From positions 1 through 64,000 of the forward strand of contig JAJDTA010000196.1 in assembly GCA_022827405.1 (NCBI GenBank): a stretch of 64,000 nt of DNA, in the 5' to 3' direction. This stretch comes from Acidimicrobiia bacterium. Lineage in GTDB: Bacteria; Actinomycetota; Acidimicrobiia; Acidimicrobiales; Bin134. The position numbers were made by a program, and so were the translations under genes. How positions within the stretch are numbered: the stretch's first letter is position 1; every line of letters begins with the position of its first letter. A model generated the notes under the pieces. That model did no database searches, was not told the DNA's origin, and saw only the letters and a list, made by a program, of their open reading frames with translations. Shown one piece after another: positions 25,807 through 35,732 of this stretch.

Positions 25807-27137
25807 TGCACCTGCTCGCCGCCTCAACCCAGCGCAACCTGGGCATGGCCATCGCGGTCGTCGCCATCGTGGGTTTTGCCATCTACCTGATCTACAACGT
25901 GATGTGGGCGGGGCGCGGGGAAAAGGGCTCAGAGCTGGAGCTGGCCCCCAACCGCAAGCCCTATTTGAGCGATGAGGAGTTGGAGACCTCCAAGCTCGAC
26001 CTCGCTTTGGTGAGCGGGCTGGTCACCTTGGTCATCATCGGTGTGGCCTTGCCCCTCTACTGGCTGGGCGAGCCGGGTCGCCAGCAAGGCTATTTGGACG
26101 ACTCTCGGAGGCAGTTCACCAGTCGGGGCTTTGAGCAATACGAAGAACGGTGTGCCAGTTGCCACGGCGGCGGCGGTCTTGGCGGCACCACCTCCACGTC
26201 GATAACCGACGACGCCGGGAACTTCATTGCTGCCATCGAGTGGGAGGTGCCCGCGCTCACCACCGCGCTGTATCGATTCTCCGAAGACGAGGTGCGTCAC
26301 ATCCTCAACTATGGGCGGCCTCCTACCCCCATGCAGGCGTGGGGCGCCCCCGGCGGCGGACCCCTCACCACCCAGCAGGTGGACGAGCTCATCCAGTACA
26401 TCCAGAGCATCCAGCTCACCCCCGAGGAGCTACAGGGTGAAGTGCTCGACGGCCTCGTCCTTCAGGTGCGCGACGACGTGCTGGCCGCCAACTCTGATTT
26501 GAGCGACCGACTATCGGCGGCCAACGAAGCGGTGGCGGCTGCGGGGGCTGACGAAGCCGCCGCCGAAGCGGCCGCCCGACAGGTGGCCGCCATGGAATCG
26601 GAACTCCGGGAGACCAGTGAGCAGTACATCCGGGCTTTGGCATCGCCTGAACGGGGTGAGCTGCTGTTCAACAACGGGGTGTACGGCTGCGCCCGCTGCC
26701 ACACCCCGCGGGACTCTTGGCGCTTTACCGGACCGGAAGCAATCCCCGGCGCCGGACCGGTGGTGTTGGCTCGGGGATCTGCCGGAGAGGCTGAGGTGGT
26801 CGCCCGTCTCGGGAGCTTGATTCCCGCCTACATTCCGGGTGGCGGGGCGTTTGGTCCCAACCTCACCAATGGAGCCACCCTGCGGCAATTCGACACCGCT
26901 GAGGGTCACGCGGGCTTCGTCACCATCGGCTCGCAAGAAGGCGTGGGCTACGGCAACTTCGGCCAGGGCGACGGCGGGGGCCAGATGCCGGCCTTCGGGG
27001 AGTGTGTGGGCGATCGGGACTCCAATGAGCAAAGCCCGTTCTACGGATTCTGCACGCTGGAAGACGGCAGCACCCGGCCGGGCATGCTGACCGCTGACCA
27101 GATTGCCGACATCGTGGCCTACGAGCGGGGGTTGTGA
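25806..27137 (+). CDS. Di-haem c-type cytochrome
   Basis: Two CxxCH motifs: CASCHGGGG and CARCHTPRD; N-terminal TM helices. Confidence 0.9.
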   Translation: MHLLAASTQRNLGMAIAVVAIVGFAIYLIYNVMWAGRGEKGSELELAPNRKPYLSDEELETSKLDLALVSGLVTLVIIGVALPLYWLGEPGRQQGYLDDSRRQFTSRGFEQYEERCASCHGGGGLGGTTSTSITDDAGNFIAAIEWEVPALTTALYRFSEDEVRHILNYGRPPTPMQAWGAPGGGPLTTQQVDELIQYIQSIQLTPEELQGEVLDGLVLQVRDDVLAANSDLSDRLSAANEAVAAAGADEAAAEAAARQVAAMESELRETSEQYIRALASPERGELLFNNGVYGCARCHTPRDSWRFTGPEAIPGAGPVVLARGSAGEAEVVARLGSLIPAYIPGGGAFGPNLTNGATLRQFDTAEGHAGFVTIGSQEGVGYGNFGQGDGGGQMPAFGECVGDRDSNEQSPFYGFCTLEDGSTRPGMLTADQIADIVAYERGL

Positions 27138-28276
27138 GCATGGGCTCGGTTATCTCCGCAGTGGGCGCGCTGGCCGCCATCTCGTTCGACAACGAGGTCC
27201 GCGGCCTGCTGACCGTGCTTTTGGGCTCGGCCATCCTCATGGGATCGGTGTGGCTCATCATCTCCACCAACACCGGCTTCCGCCTGGGAAGCCTCATCGC
27301 CATCTCAGCCATCTTCGGTTGGACGGCGATGATGGCCCTGCTGTGGGCCCTGTACGGCATCGGGCTCCAAGGGGCCCGCCCCACTTGGGAGGTCCAGGCC
27401 ATCCACATCGGCAACCCCTCGGTGACCGACAACGAGGCCAATCCCCCTCCCGGCATACTCGACGATCTACCCAACCCGCTGACGTGCTCCACGTTGGGGG
27501 CCCAAGACTGCCTCCCCAAGGCCATCCAAGTGGTCCGGGTGCTGGGCGACAGCGCTCAGCGGGCCGAGCTCGACTCCATCAACGCCGGTGCCATCCGCGA
27601 CGAGGTCAATGCCTTCCACAGCGCCTTGGCCGACGGCGACCCCCGCAAGCTCACCGGCGATGACCTCGAGGCCGAGGTGCAGCGTCTGGCCGACGAACAG
27701 CGCATCCGCAACGAGGATCTGACCCTGAGCGAGTTGAAGGGCGTCGCCCCCGACCTCACCGAGGAGGCCGAGCGCCGGGGCTGGCTAGTGTTGGGCGACT
27801 GGAACCTCCAAACCACCCAGGCCGCCGGTGAGGCCATAACCGCGGCCAGCGACTATCTGATCCAAGCCGATCTGGGTTTCGGGGCGACCGACGAGCAGAG
27901 CAACACCTTCGTGGTACTGGATGCCTACCAGCAGGGGGGCAAACCGAAGAGGCTCAACAACGGGGTCTGGGAGCGGGTAAGTAACAAAGTCATCACCAGC
28001 ACCATGCCCCGCCATCCCACCAACTACACGGTGGTACAGGTGCAGCGGTCGATCTACAAGGAGCCGGTAGCCGGCCAAGCCCCACCACCGGCTGAGATCG
28101 ACCCCGATGAGCCGGTCATCTCGGTGCTCTTGCGCCGTAACCTGGGCCGGTTCCGCCTGCCCGGTATTCTGGTGGCCATCGGCTCCGGCTTGTTGTTCTT
28201 GGTGTCCTTGCTGATGCTCCACACCCGTGATTTGGAAGTCCGCCGTCGCCTGGAGGGCGAGGGCGCGGCGCCATGA
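27134..28276 (+). CDS. Membrane protein of the quinol oxidoreductase cluster (function unknown)
   Basis: N-terminal TM helices, soluble middle, C-terminal TM (GILVAIGSGLLFLVSLLML). ATG overlaps the previous stop region. Confidence 0.7.
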   Translation: MSMGSVISAVGALAAISFDNEVRGLLTVLLGSAILMGSVWLIISTNTGFRLGSLIAISAIFGWTAMMALLWALYGIGLQGARPTWEVQAIHIGNPSVTDNEANPPPGILDDLPNPLTCSTLGAQDCLPKAIQVVRVLGDSAQRAELDSINAGAIRDEVNAFHSALADGDPRKLTGDDLEAEVQRLADEQRIRNEDLTLSELKGVAPDLTEEAERRGWLVLGDWNLQTTQAAGEAITAASDYLIQADLGFGATDEQSNTFVVLDAYQQGGKPKRLNNGVWERVSNKVITSTMPRHPTNYTVVQVQRSIYKEPVAGQAPPPAEIDPDEPVISVLLRRNLGRFRLPGILVAIGSGLLFLVSLLMLHTRDLEVRRRLEGEGAAP

Positions 28277-28296
28277 TCACATCGGGGTAGACCGCG

Positions 28297-28764
28297 ATGA
28301 CCGGCCAATACCTGCCGATCTTCGTTCTCGGAGTCTTGGCCGTGCTGTTCGCCGCTCTGAGCTTTGGCGCTTCCCGGCTGCTGGCCCCCCGGCGCCAGAC
28401 CAAAGCCAAGCTGGCCCCCTACGAGTGCGGGGTGGAGGAGAGCACCGACGCTCCGGAGCGGTTCGGGGTGAGATTCTTCCTCATCGCCATGATTTTCATC
28501 GTCTTCGACATCGAGATCGTCTTCTTGTATCCCTGGGCGGTGTCCTACCGAGGCCTGGGACTGTTCGGCTTGGTGGCCATGGGTATCTTCGCTCTGGCCG
28601 TGTTCGAGTCGTTTGTGTACCTCATCGGCAACGGCGCCCTCGACTGGGGGCCGTCTCGCCCGATGTGGCGGCGTGACCCCCAGGTTTCGGCTCGCCGCAC
28701 CAGCGACACCACCATCCGCCGAGTGGGCTTGGACGGACGAGGCGTCCCGGAGGAAGCGGCATGA
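28297..28764 (+). CDS. nuoA: NADH-quinone oxidoreductase subunit A
   Basis: [45 protein letters not shown]. Confidence 0.95.
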   Translation: MTGQYLPIFVLGVLAVLFAALSFGASRLLAPRRQTKAKLAPYECGVEESTDAPERFGVRFFLIAMIFIVFDIEIVFLYPWAVSYRGLGLFGLVAMGIFALAVFESFVYLIGNGALDWGPSRPMWRRDPQVSARRTSDTTIRRVGLDGRGVPEEAA

Positions 28765-28801
28765 AGAGTCGGTGGTGCCAGGAGCGACTTGGGGGCGACA
28801 A

Positions 28802-29398
28802 ATGAAGCTGCCATTGCTTGGTGATCCCAAGGTCGTTCTCGATCAAGGGTTGGAAGGTGTCGACCACAATTTCGTGACCGGCAAGCTCGAAGAGCTGGTC
28901 AAGTGGTCCCGGGCTCGGAGCTGCTGGCCAGCCACCTTCGGCCTGGCCTGCTGTGCCATCGAGATGATGGCCACCGGCGGGGCCCACTACGACCTGGCCC
29001 GCTACGGGATGGAAGTGTTCCGGGCCTCTCCCCGCCAGGCCGATCTGATGATCGTGGCTGGCCGGGTCTCGCAGAAGATGGCCCCCATCCTGCGCCGCAT
29101 CTACGACCAGATGATGGAGCCCAAGTGGGTGATCTCGATGGGGGTGTGCGCCTCCAGCGGCGGCATGTTCAACAACTACGCCATCGTGCAGGGAGTCGAC
29201 CAGATTGTGCCGGTCGACGTATACGCCCCCGGCTGCCCACCCGGCCCCGAAACCCTCATGCACGCCATCTTGACCCTCCATGACCAGATCACCAGCGGGG
29301 AGATCACCCGCCGACGGGACGAGACCGGAGCGGGGGCCAACCTCACCGTTGACCAACGCGACGGCCAAAGCTCTACGGGCGTGGTAATTCGTACATGA
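28802..29398 (+). CDS. nuoB: NADH-quinone oxidoreductase subunit B
   Basis: [21 protein letters not shown]...[15 protein letters not shown]. Confidence 0.96.
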   Translation: MKLPLLGDPKVVLDQGLEGVDHNFVTGKLEELVKWSRARSCWPATFGLACCAIEMMATGGAHYDLARYGMEVFRASPRQADLMIVAGRVSQKMAPILRRIYDQMMEPKWVISMGVCASSGGMFNNYAIVQGVDQIVPVDVYAPGCPPGPETLMHAILTLHDQITSGEITRRRDETGAGANLTVDQRDGQSSTGVVIRT

Positions 29399-29829
29399 AC
29401 GACTCGGTACTGCATGTGCCTCGCGACCAGCTCGTCGAGACGGTGTCCGGTTTGCGCGACGAGGGCTACGTGTCGGCCCTCGACGTGACCGCGGTGGACT
29501 ACCTAGAGCACCCCGGTCGCACCGACCTGCCTCCCGAGGTGACGCCCGAGCGCTTCGAGCTGGTGGTCACCCTCATCTCCCACGCCTCGCCGGGTCGCGT
29601 CAGGCTGAGGGTGCAGGTTCCGGCTGACGATCCCACCGTGCCCACCCTGTTCGACCTGTACCCGGGCACCGAGGCCTTGGAGCGGGAAGTGGCCGACATG
29701 TTCGGCATCGTCTTCGAGGGCCACCCCGACCCCACCCGCATCCTCATGCCCCCTGATTGGGAAGGGCACCCGCTGCGCAAGGACTTCGCGGTGGGCCGCA
29801 TCCCCGTCCAGTTCAAGGCCACCCGATGA
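29395..29829 (+). CDS. nuoC: NADH-quinone oxidoreductase subunit C
   Basis: [47 protein letters not shown]. Confidence 0.95.
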   Translation: MNDSVLHVPRDQLVETVSGLRDEGYVSALDVTAVDYLEHPGRTDLPPEVTPERFELVVTLISHASPGRVRLRVQVPADDPTVPTLFDLYPGTEALEREVADMFGIVFEGHPDPTRILMPPDWEGHPLRKDFAVGRIPVQFKATR

Positions 29830-31127
29830 GCGCTCCGGAAACCACGGTGGAGGCCACGGTGGAAACCGCTGGTGACGAGGCCGTTCGCCGCCGGGAGAAC
29901 AGCGCCGTGCTTCGCATCGGCGAGGACGACGGCGAGCGCTTGGAGGCCGAAGCCGGCACCAGCGACACCAGCATGGTCATGAACATGGGGCCCCAGCACC
30001 CCAGCACCCACGGTGTGCTGCGGCTCATGTTGGAGATGGAGGGGGAGACCGTGATGCGGTCCAAGCCGGTCATCGGCTACCTCCATACCGGCATGGAGAA
30101 GACCGCTGAAACCCTCACCTACCTCCAAGGTCCCACCAACGTCACCCGCATGGACTACGCCTCCCCGCTGTTCAGCGAGCTGGCGTTCTCGATGGCCACC
30201 GAGGCGCTGCTGGGCTTGGAGCTTCCCCCTCGGGCCACCTGGATCAGGATGCTGATGTGCGAGCTGAACCGCATCAGTTCCCATCTTTTGTTCCAGGCCA
30301 CCAACGGTATGGACATCGGCGCGGTGTCAATGATGCTGTACGGCTGGCGGGAGCGAGAAGAGGCCCTTCGGCTGTTGGAGACCATTACCGGACTGCGGAT
30401 GAACCATAACTACATCCGGCCCGGCGGGGTGGCCGCCGATCTGCCCGACGGCTGGCGCGATGAGGTGCTCACCCTTATCGACACGCTGCCGGCCCGCCTC
30501 AACGAGTTCGACACCCTGCTTACCGGCCAGCCCATCTACCGGGAGCGGCTCCAGGGAGTGGGGGTCATCAATACCGCCGAGTGCCTGGCCCTGGGGGTGA
30601 CCGGGCCCATTCTGCGCTCTACCGGCTACGTCTGGGACCTTCGCCGGGATATGCCCTATTTGGCCTACGACGAGGTGGACTTCGACGTGGTGGTGGGCAC
30701 CTACGGCGACTGCTTCGACCGCTACGCCATTCGTCTGAACGAAATCCGAGAGTCCATCCGCATCGTGGCCCAGATCCTCGACCAGATGCCCTCGGGCGAC
30801 TACCGAGTGCAGGACAAAAAGGTCACCCCGCCGCCTCGGGCTCGCATCGACGAGTCGATGGAAGCCCTCATCCACCACTTCAAGATCTTCACCGAGGGAT
30901 TCAAGGTTCCCGCTGGCGAGGTGTACGCCGCAGTGGAGTCTCCCCGGGGCGAGCTGGGCTGCTACATGGTGTCGGACGGCTCGGCGGTGCCCTATCGCAT
31001 GCACATCCGCGGTCCCAGCTTTGTGAACCTGCAAACCCTGCCCCATCTGATGCGGGGAGGCATGGTGGCCGACGCGGTGGCCATCATCTCATCGGTCGAT
31101 CCCATCATGGGGGAGGTGGACCGCTAA
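29826..31127 (+). CDS. nuoD: NADH-quinone oxidoreductase subunit D
   Basis: MNMGPQHPSTHGVLRLMLEMEGE..., GELGCYMVSDGSAVPYRMHIRGPSFVNLQ. Confidence 0.96.
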   Translation: MSAPETTVEATVETAGDEAVRRRENSAVLRIGEDDGERLEAEAGTSDTSMVMNMGPQHPSTHGVLRLMLEMEGETVMRSKPVIGYLHTGMEKTAETLTYLQGPTNVTRMDYASPLFSELAFSMATEALLGLELPPRATWIRMLMCELNRISSHLLFQATNGMDIGAVSMMLYGWREREEALRLLETITGLRMNHNYIRPGGVAADLPDGWRDEVLTLIDTLPARLNEFDTLLTGQPIYRERLQGVGVINTAECLALGVTGPILRSTGYVWDLRRDMPYLAYDEVDFDVVVGTYGDCFDRYAIRLNEIRESIRIVAQILDQMPSGDYRVQDKKVTPPPRARIDESMEALIHHFKIFTEGFKVPAGEVYAAVESPRGELGCYMVSDGSAVPYRMHIRGPSFVNLQTLPHLMRGGMVADAVAIISSVDPIMGEVDR

Positions 31128-31129
31128 CC

Positions 31130-31753
31130 ATGGCCCGCCTCAACCCTGCCAGCCTCACGGTTGCCCAAGAGATCATCGGCCGATACCCGGTTCCCCGGTC
31201 CGCGCTCATCCCCTTGCTGCACTTGGCCCAAGAACAAGACGGCTATGTCACCGAGGAAGCCATGGCCCACATCGCCGAGTTGGTGGGCGTTACCCCCGCC
31301 GAGGTGATGGGCACGTGCAGCTTCTATGAGATGCTCAAGCGGGAGCCAGTGGGCGACTACATGGTCAACATCTGCAACGGCATCTCCTGTCACCTTTTGG
31401 GGGCGTCCGAGCTGATCCATCACGCCGAGGACACCTTGGGGGTGAGGCCCGGCGGGACCACCGACGACGGCAAGATCACCCTCGAAGCGGTGGAGTGCAT
31501 CGCGGCCTGCACCGAGGCCCCCTGTCTCCAAGTCAACTATCGCTACCGCAACCGGGTGAGCACCCAGGACTTTGACGAGATCGTGGGCCAACTGCGGGCC
31601 GGTACCGCCGGGATCGCTCCTCACGGCCAGCTGGCCAAGGTGCGCCAGCACGTTGGCGAGGACCGCTGGGCCGGGGTGTCGCCCCCTGAAGGCCAGGGCG
31701 AGCCCGACTGGATGGCCCGCAACCCCTCCAACAACGGTGGTTCAGGGTCATGA
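31130..31753 (+). CDS. nuoE: NADH-quinone oxidoreductase subunit E
   Basis: ALIPLLHLAQEQDGYVTEEAMAHIAELVGV..., CNGISCHLLGA, CIAACTEAPCLQVN. Confidence 0.94.
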   Translation: MARLNPASLTVAQEIIGRYPVPRSALIPLLHLAQEQDGYVTEEAMAHIAELVGVTPAEVMGTCSFYEMLKREPVGDYMVNICNGISCHLLGASELIHHAEDTLGVRPGGTTDDGKITLEAVECIAACTEAPCLQVNYRYRNRVSTQDFDEIVGQLRAGTAGIAPHGQLAKVRQHVGEDRWAGVSPPEGQGEPDWMARNPSNNGGSGS

Positions 31754-31805
31754 TCGCTCTGGCCCACGGCTTTCCAATCGTCTTGCTCAACGAAAGCAAC
31801 GGCTC

Positions 31806-33158
31806 ATGAACGCGCCCGCGGCCCAAGACCTGCGGATCATCACCGCCCGCTTCGACGTTGAGGATGGCCATACCCTGGCCGGTTACGAGCGAACCGGCGG
31901 CTATGCCGGCCTAAGGCGGGCGCTGGAGATGGCCCCCGCCGAGGTCCACGGCGAGGTTCGCACCGCCAGCCTGCTCGGCCGAGGCGGCGCTGGGTTCCCC
32001 GCCGGGGTCAAGTGGGGGTTCTGCCCGCCGGGAGTGTGGCCCCGCTATCTGGTGGTGAACGGTGATGAGTCGGAACCCGGCACCTACAAGGACCGCCTGC
32101 TCATGGAGCGCGACCCCCACCAGCTCATCGAGGGCTGTCTGATCGCCTGCTATGCCCTAGGTCTCTCCCAGTGCTTCTTGTATGTGCGGGGCGAGATGGC
32201 CCACGCCCAAGAACGCCTGGCCGCCGCCCTCAACGAGGCTTACCAGGCCGGTTTTGTGGGCCGCAATGTGCTCGGCGCCGATGACTTCTCGGTGGACATC
32301 ACCCTTCACTGGGGCGCGGGGGCCTACATCGTGGGCGAGGAGACCGCGCTCATCGAGAGCCTGGAAGGCAATCGGGGGATGCCCCGGCTGAAGCCGCCAT
32401 ATTTCCCGGCGTCCATCGGCCTCTACGGAAAGCCCACCATCGTCAACAACGTGGAAACTCTGGCCAATCTGCCGTGGATCGTGTCCAACGGCGGAGCCGC
32501 CTTTGCGGCCATGGGGGCCGATAATTCCACGGGCACCCGGGTGTTCGCGGTGTCGGGCCATGTGGCCACCCCCGGCGTGTTTGAGGTGCCCTTCGGCACC
32601 ACCACGTTCCGCGACATCATCTTCGACCCCCGCTACGCCGGAGGCCTTCACCCCGGCCGCACCCTCAAGACGTTCATCCCCGGAGGGGCATCGGCCCCCT
32701 GGTTCTTCGAGGAGCACCTCGACATTCCCCTAGAGAAGGCCACCGTGGACCAAGCCGGCTCCATGCTCGGCTCGGGGGCCATCGTGGTGATGGACGACAC
32801 CACCGACGTGGTCAAGGCCTGCCACAACGTGGTGCGGTTCTTCGCCCGGGAGTCCTGCGGCAAGTGCACCCCGTGCCGGGAGGGCACCTCGTGGCTGGAG
32901 AAGATCCTTAGCCGCATCCTGGCCGGCCAGGGCCGCCCCCAAGACCTTGATCTCTTGATGGACGTCTGCGACAACATCAGCCCCGGCATCCATTGGCCGC
33001 CCCGCCAGACCACCATCTGCCCGCTGGGACCCTCGGCCGTGTCGCCCATCGCCTCGGCCTTGGAGCGGTTCCGCGGTGAATTCGAGGCCTACCTGCCCGC
33101 CACCGCAGTCACTGTGGCCCCGAGTTCAGGCACCATCAATGCAGGGGTCGCAACGTGA
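31806..33158 (+). CDS. nuoF: NADH-quinone oxidoreductase subunit F
   Basis: GRGGAGFPAGVKWGF..NGDESEPGTYKDRLLMERDPHQLIEG, ESCGKCTPCREGT. Confidence 0.96.
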   Translation: MNAPAAQDLRIITARFDVEDGHTLAGYERTGGYAGLRRALEMAPAEVHGEVRTASLLGRGGAGFPAGVKWGFCPPGVWPRYLVVNGDESEPGTYKDRLLMERDPHQLIEGCLIACYALGLSQCFLYVRGEMAHAQERLAAALNEAYQAGFVGRNVLGADDFSVDITLHWGAGAYIVGEETALIESLEGNRGMPRLKPPYFPASIGLYGKPTIVNNVETLANLPWIVSNGGAAFAAMGADNSTGTRVFAVSGHVATPGVFEVPFGTTTFRDIIFDPRYAGGLHPGRTLKTFIPGGASAPWFFEEHLDIPLEKATVDQAGSMLGSGAIVVMDDTTDVVKACHNVVRFFARESCGKCTPCREGTSWLEKILSRILAGQGRPQDLDLLMDVCDNISPGIHWPPRQTTICPLGPSAVSPIASALERFRGEFEAYLPATAVTVAPSSGTINAGVAT

Positions 33159-35698
33159 GCGAGACCGAAACCGTGGTCAACATCACCGTCAACGGCCAAC
33201 CGGTGGAGGCCGCCCCCGGCGAGTGGGTCATTGCCGCCGCCGAGCGGGCCGGAGTGTACATTCCCCACTTCTGTTACCACCCCCGCATGAACTCGGTGGG
33301 CATGTGTCGCATGTGCATCGTGGACATCGACACCGGGCGGGGTCCGGCCTTGCAACCCTCCTGCATGGTCGAGGTCACCGAGGGGATGGTGGTGGACACC
33401 ACCTCCGATCAAACCCGCAAAGCCCAAGACGGGGTGCTGGAGTTTCTCCTGCTCAACCACCCGCTCGACTGCCCGGTGTGCGACAAGGGCGGCGAATGCC
33501 CCCTCCAAGACCAGACCATGGCCTACGGCCCGGGTGAGAGCCGGTTCATCGAGGAGAAGCGCCACTTCGAAAAGCCCATTCCCGTGAACGATCTGGTGTA
33601 CCTGGATCGGGAGCGCTGCATCCTGTGCGACCGCTGCACTCGATTCGCCGACGAGGTGGCCGGTGATCCGCTCATCACCTTCCAAGACCGGGGCGACCAA
33701 TCCCAGGTGAACACCTTCCCCGATCTGCCCTTCTCCTCGTACTTCAGCGGCAACACCGTGCAAATCTGCCCGGTGGGGGCGCTCACCGCGGTGCCCTACC
33801 GGTTCAAGGCCCGCCCGTGGGATCTCACCGAAGTGGAGTCGACCTATCCCAACCCCATGGGTGACCGGGTGGTGGTGCAAGCCTCCCGCGATCAGGTGCT
33901 GCGCTATCAGGGCGTGGACAGCGACGCGGTCAACTGGGGATGGCTCACCGACAAAGACCGCTTCTCGTTTGAGGCCACCGCCAGCGAGCTGCGGTTGCGG
34001 TCCCCGCTGGTGCGGGGAACCCCGTTGGGCCAGCCCGATCCCGGCGGCTCCGAGCTGGTTGAAACCTCCTGGCACCACGCCTTGGCCATGGCGGCCGACG
34101 CCATCCTGGCGGCGGTCGAGAACAAGGGGCCCCAGTCGGTGGCCATTTTGGGCGGAGCCCGCCTGACCAACGAAGACCAGTACGCCTGGGCTCGGTTGGC
34201 CAAAGGCGTCATCGGCACCGACCACGTCGACGCCCAGCTCGACGACGGTCTGCCCGCAGACGCGGTACTCGGCCTGCCCCGGGCCACCATCAATCGGGCC
34301 TGCGCCCCGGGCGGCACCGTCATCTTGATGGCTGCTGATCCCAAAGAGGAGCAGGGCACCCTGTATCTGAGGCTTCGCCACGCCGTGGTCAACGACGGCG
34401 TGCAACTCATCGAGCTCACCCCCCGGGCAACTGGGCTGAGCCAGTTGGCCGCCCACCGTCTGCACCACCGTCCGGGTGAAGCCGCCGCGGTTGCGGCCGC
34501 CCTGGTTGGCGGCGACATCGACGCGGGACCCGACGGCGAGATCGGCGGGGTTTCAGCCGAGGCCCTGGCCGAAGCGGCGGCCGCGTTGGCCGACCGAGCC
34601 GACCAGCCGATCACCGTGATCTTGGGCCGTCCATCGGTGGCCGAAGCGGCCGGCCCCACGGTGGAGGCCGCGGCCGAGCTGATGAAGCTGGCCAAGCTGC
34701 TGACCGCAGGTGGGCGACCGGGCATTGCCTTTTTGCCCGCGCTGCACCGGGGCAATGTGCTCGGTGCGTTGGACATGGGCATGGCGCCTGGCCTGTTGCC
34801 CGGTCGGGTGACCCTGGCCGACGGCGGGGCTGCGCTGGCCGAAGCATGGGGCTCGGTACCCGCATCGCCTGGTGCCGACGCCCGAGGCATCCTGAAAGCG
34901 GCCGCCGGCGGAGACATCGACGTGTTGATCCTGCTGGGCGCCGACCCTCTGGGCGACTTCCCCCACCGCGAAGTGGCCGAGTCGGCCTTGAGCCGCGCCG
35001 GCACGGTTATCGCCTCCGACCTGTTCTTGAATCCGTCCGCGGCTCAAGCCGACATCGTGTTCCCCGCGGCTGGCTTCGGTGAGCGCCGAGGTACCCACAC
35101 CAACATGGAGGGCCGGATCACCCGGGAGCGCCAAGTGGTCACCTCACCGGGTACGGCCCGAGCCGACTGGGCCATCGCAGCTGAGCTGGCCCGACTGCTC
35201 GACGCCGATTTTGGCTTCGGCAGCCCCGAAGAGGTGTGGGACGAGATCGTCCGGGTGGCGCCATCGCACCGGAGCCTCTCCTTGGCGGCCATCGACGCCG
35301 AGACGGACGGTGAGGTGGCAGCGGACAGCTCCATCGAGTTCACCCCGCCGGAAAGCGCCATCGAGGTGCCCCACGTGGACGCTTACAGCCTGCGGCTGGT
35401 GTCGTCTCGGCGCATGTACGACCGGGGCACTTTGGTGCAACACACCCCCTCGCTGGCTGGCCTGGCCAATACCGCGGCCCTCGCGGTCAACCCCTATGAC
35501 TTTGACCGAGTCGGCGTCGATCCCGGCACCGAGGTGCAGGTGATCTCCCACGTCGGCGAGAAGAGCATGCCGGTGGTGGCCGACCCCGGCGTGCCCCGAG
35601 GCACTGCGGTCTTCGGGTACAACCACCCCGACCTCGACGTGCGAGACCTTATCGATGCCGATGCGGTGGTCACCGACGTGAGGATCCAGACTCGATGA
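33155..35698 (+). CDS. nuoG: NADH-quinone oxidoreductase subunit G
   Basis: VYIPHFCYHPRMNSVGMCRMCIVD..., CPVCDKGGECPLQDQTMAYGPGESRF. Confidence 0.94.
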   Translation: MSETETVVNITVNGQPVEAAPGEWVIAAAERAGVYIPHFCYHPRMNSVGMCRMCIVDIDTGRGPALQPSCMVEVTEGMVVDTTSDQTRKAQDGVLEFLLLNHPLDCPVCDKGGECPLQDQTMAYGPGESRFIEEKRHFEKPIPVNDLVYLDRERCILCDRCTRFADEVAGDPLITFQDRGDQSQVNTFPDLPFSSYFSGNTVQICPVGALTAVPYRFKARPWDLTEVESTYPNPMGDRVVVQASRDQVLRYQGVDSDAVNWGWLTDKDRFSFEATASELRLRSPLVRGTPLGQPDPGGSELVETSWHHALAMAADAILAAVENKGPQSVAILGGARLTNEDQYAWARLAKGVIGTDHVDAQLDDGLPADAVLGLPRATINRACAPGGTVILMAADPKEEQGTLYLRLRHAVVNDGVQLIELTPRATGLSQLAAHRLHHRPGEAAAVAAALVGGDIDAGPDGEIGGVSAEALAEAAAALADRADQPITVILGRPSVAEAAGPTVEAAAELMKLAKLLTAGGRPGIAFLPALHRGNVLGALDMGMAPGLLPGRVTLADGGAALAEAWGSVPASPGADARGILKAAAGGDIDVLILLGADPLGDFPHREVAESALSRAGTVIASDLFLNPSAAQADIVFPAAGFGERRGTHTNMEGRITRERQVVTSPGTARADWAIAAELARLLDADFGFGSPEEVWDEIVRVAPSHRSLSLAAIDAETDGEVAADSSIEFTPPESAIEVPHVDAYSLRLVSSRRMYDRGTLVQHTPSLAGLANTAALAVNPYDFDRVGVDPGTEVQVISHVGEKSMPVVADPGVPRGTAVFGYNHPDLDVRDLIDADAVVTDVRIQTR

Positions 35699-35732
35699 CC
35701 GCGGGTCGGCCGCTCCAGGGGGTTCAGGTCTG

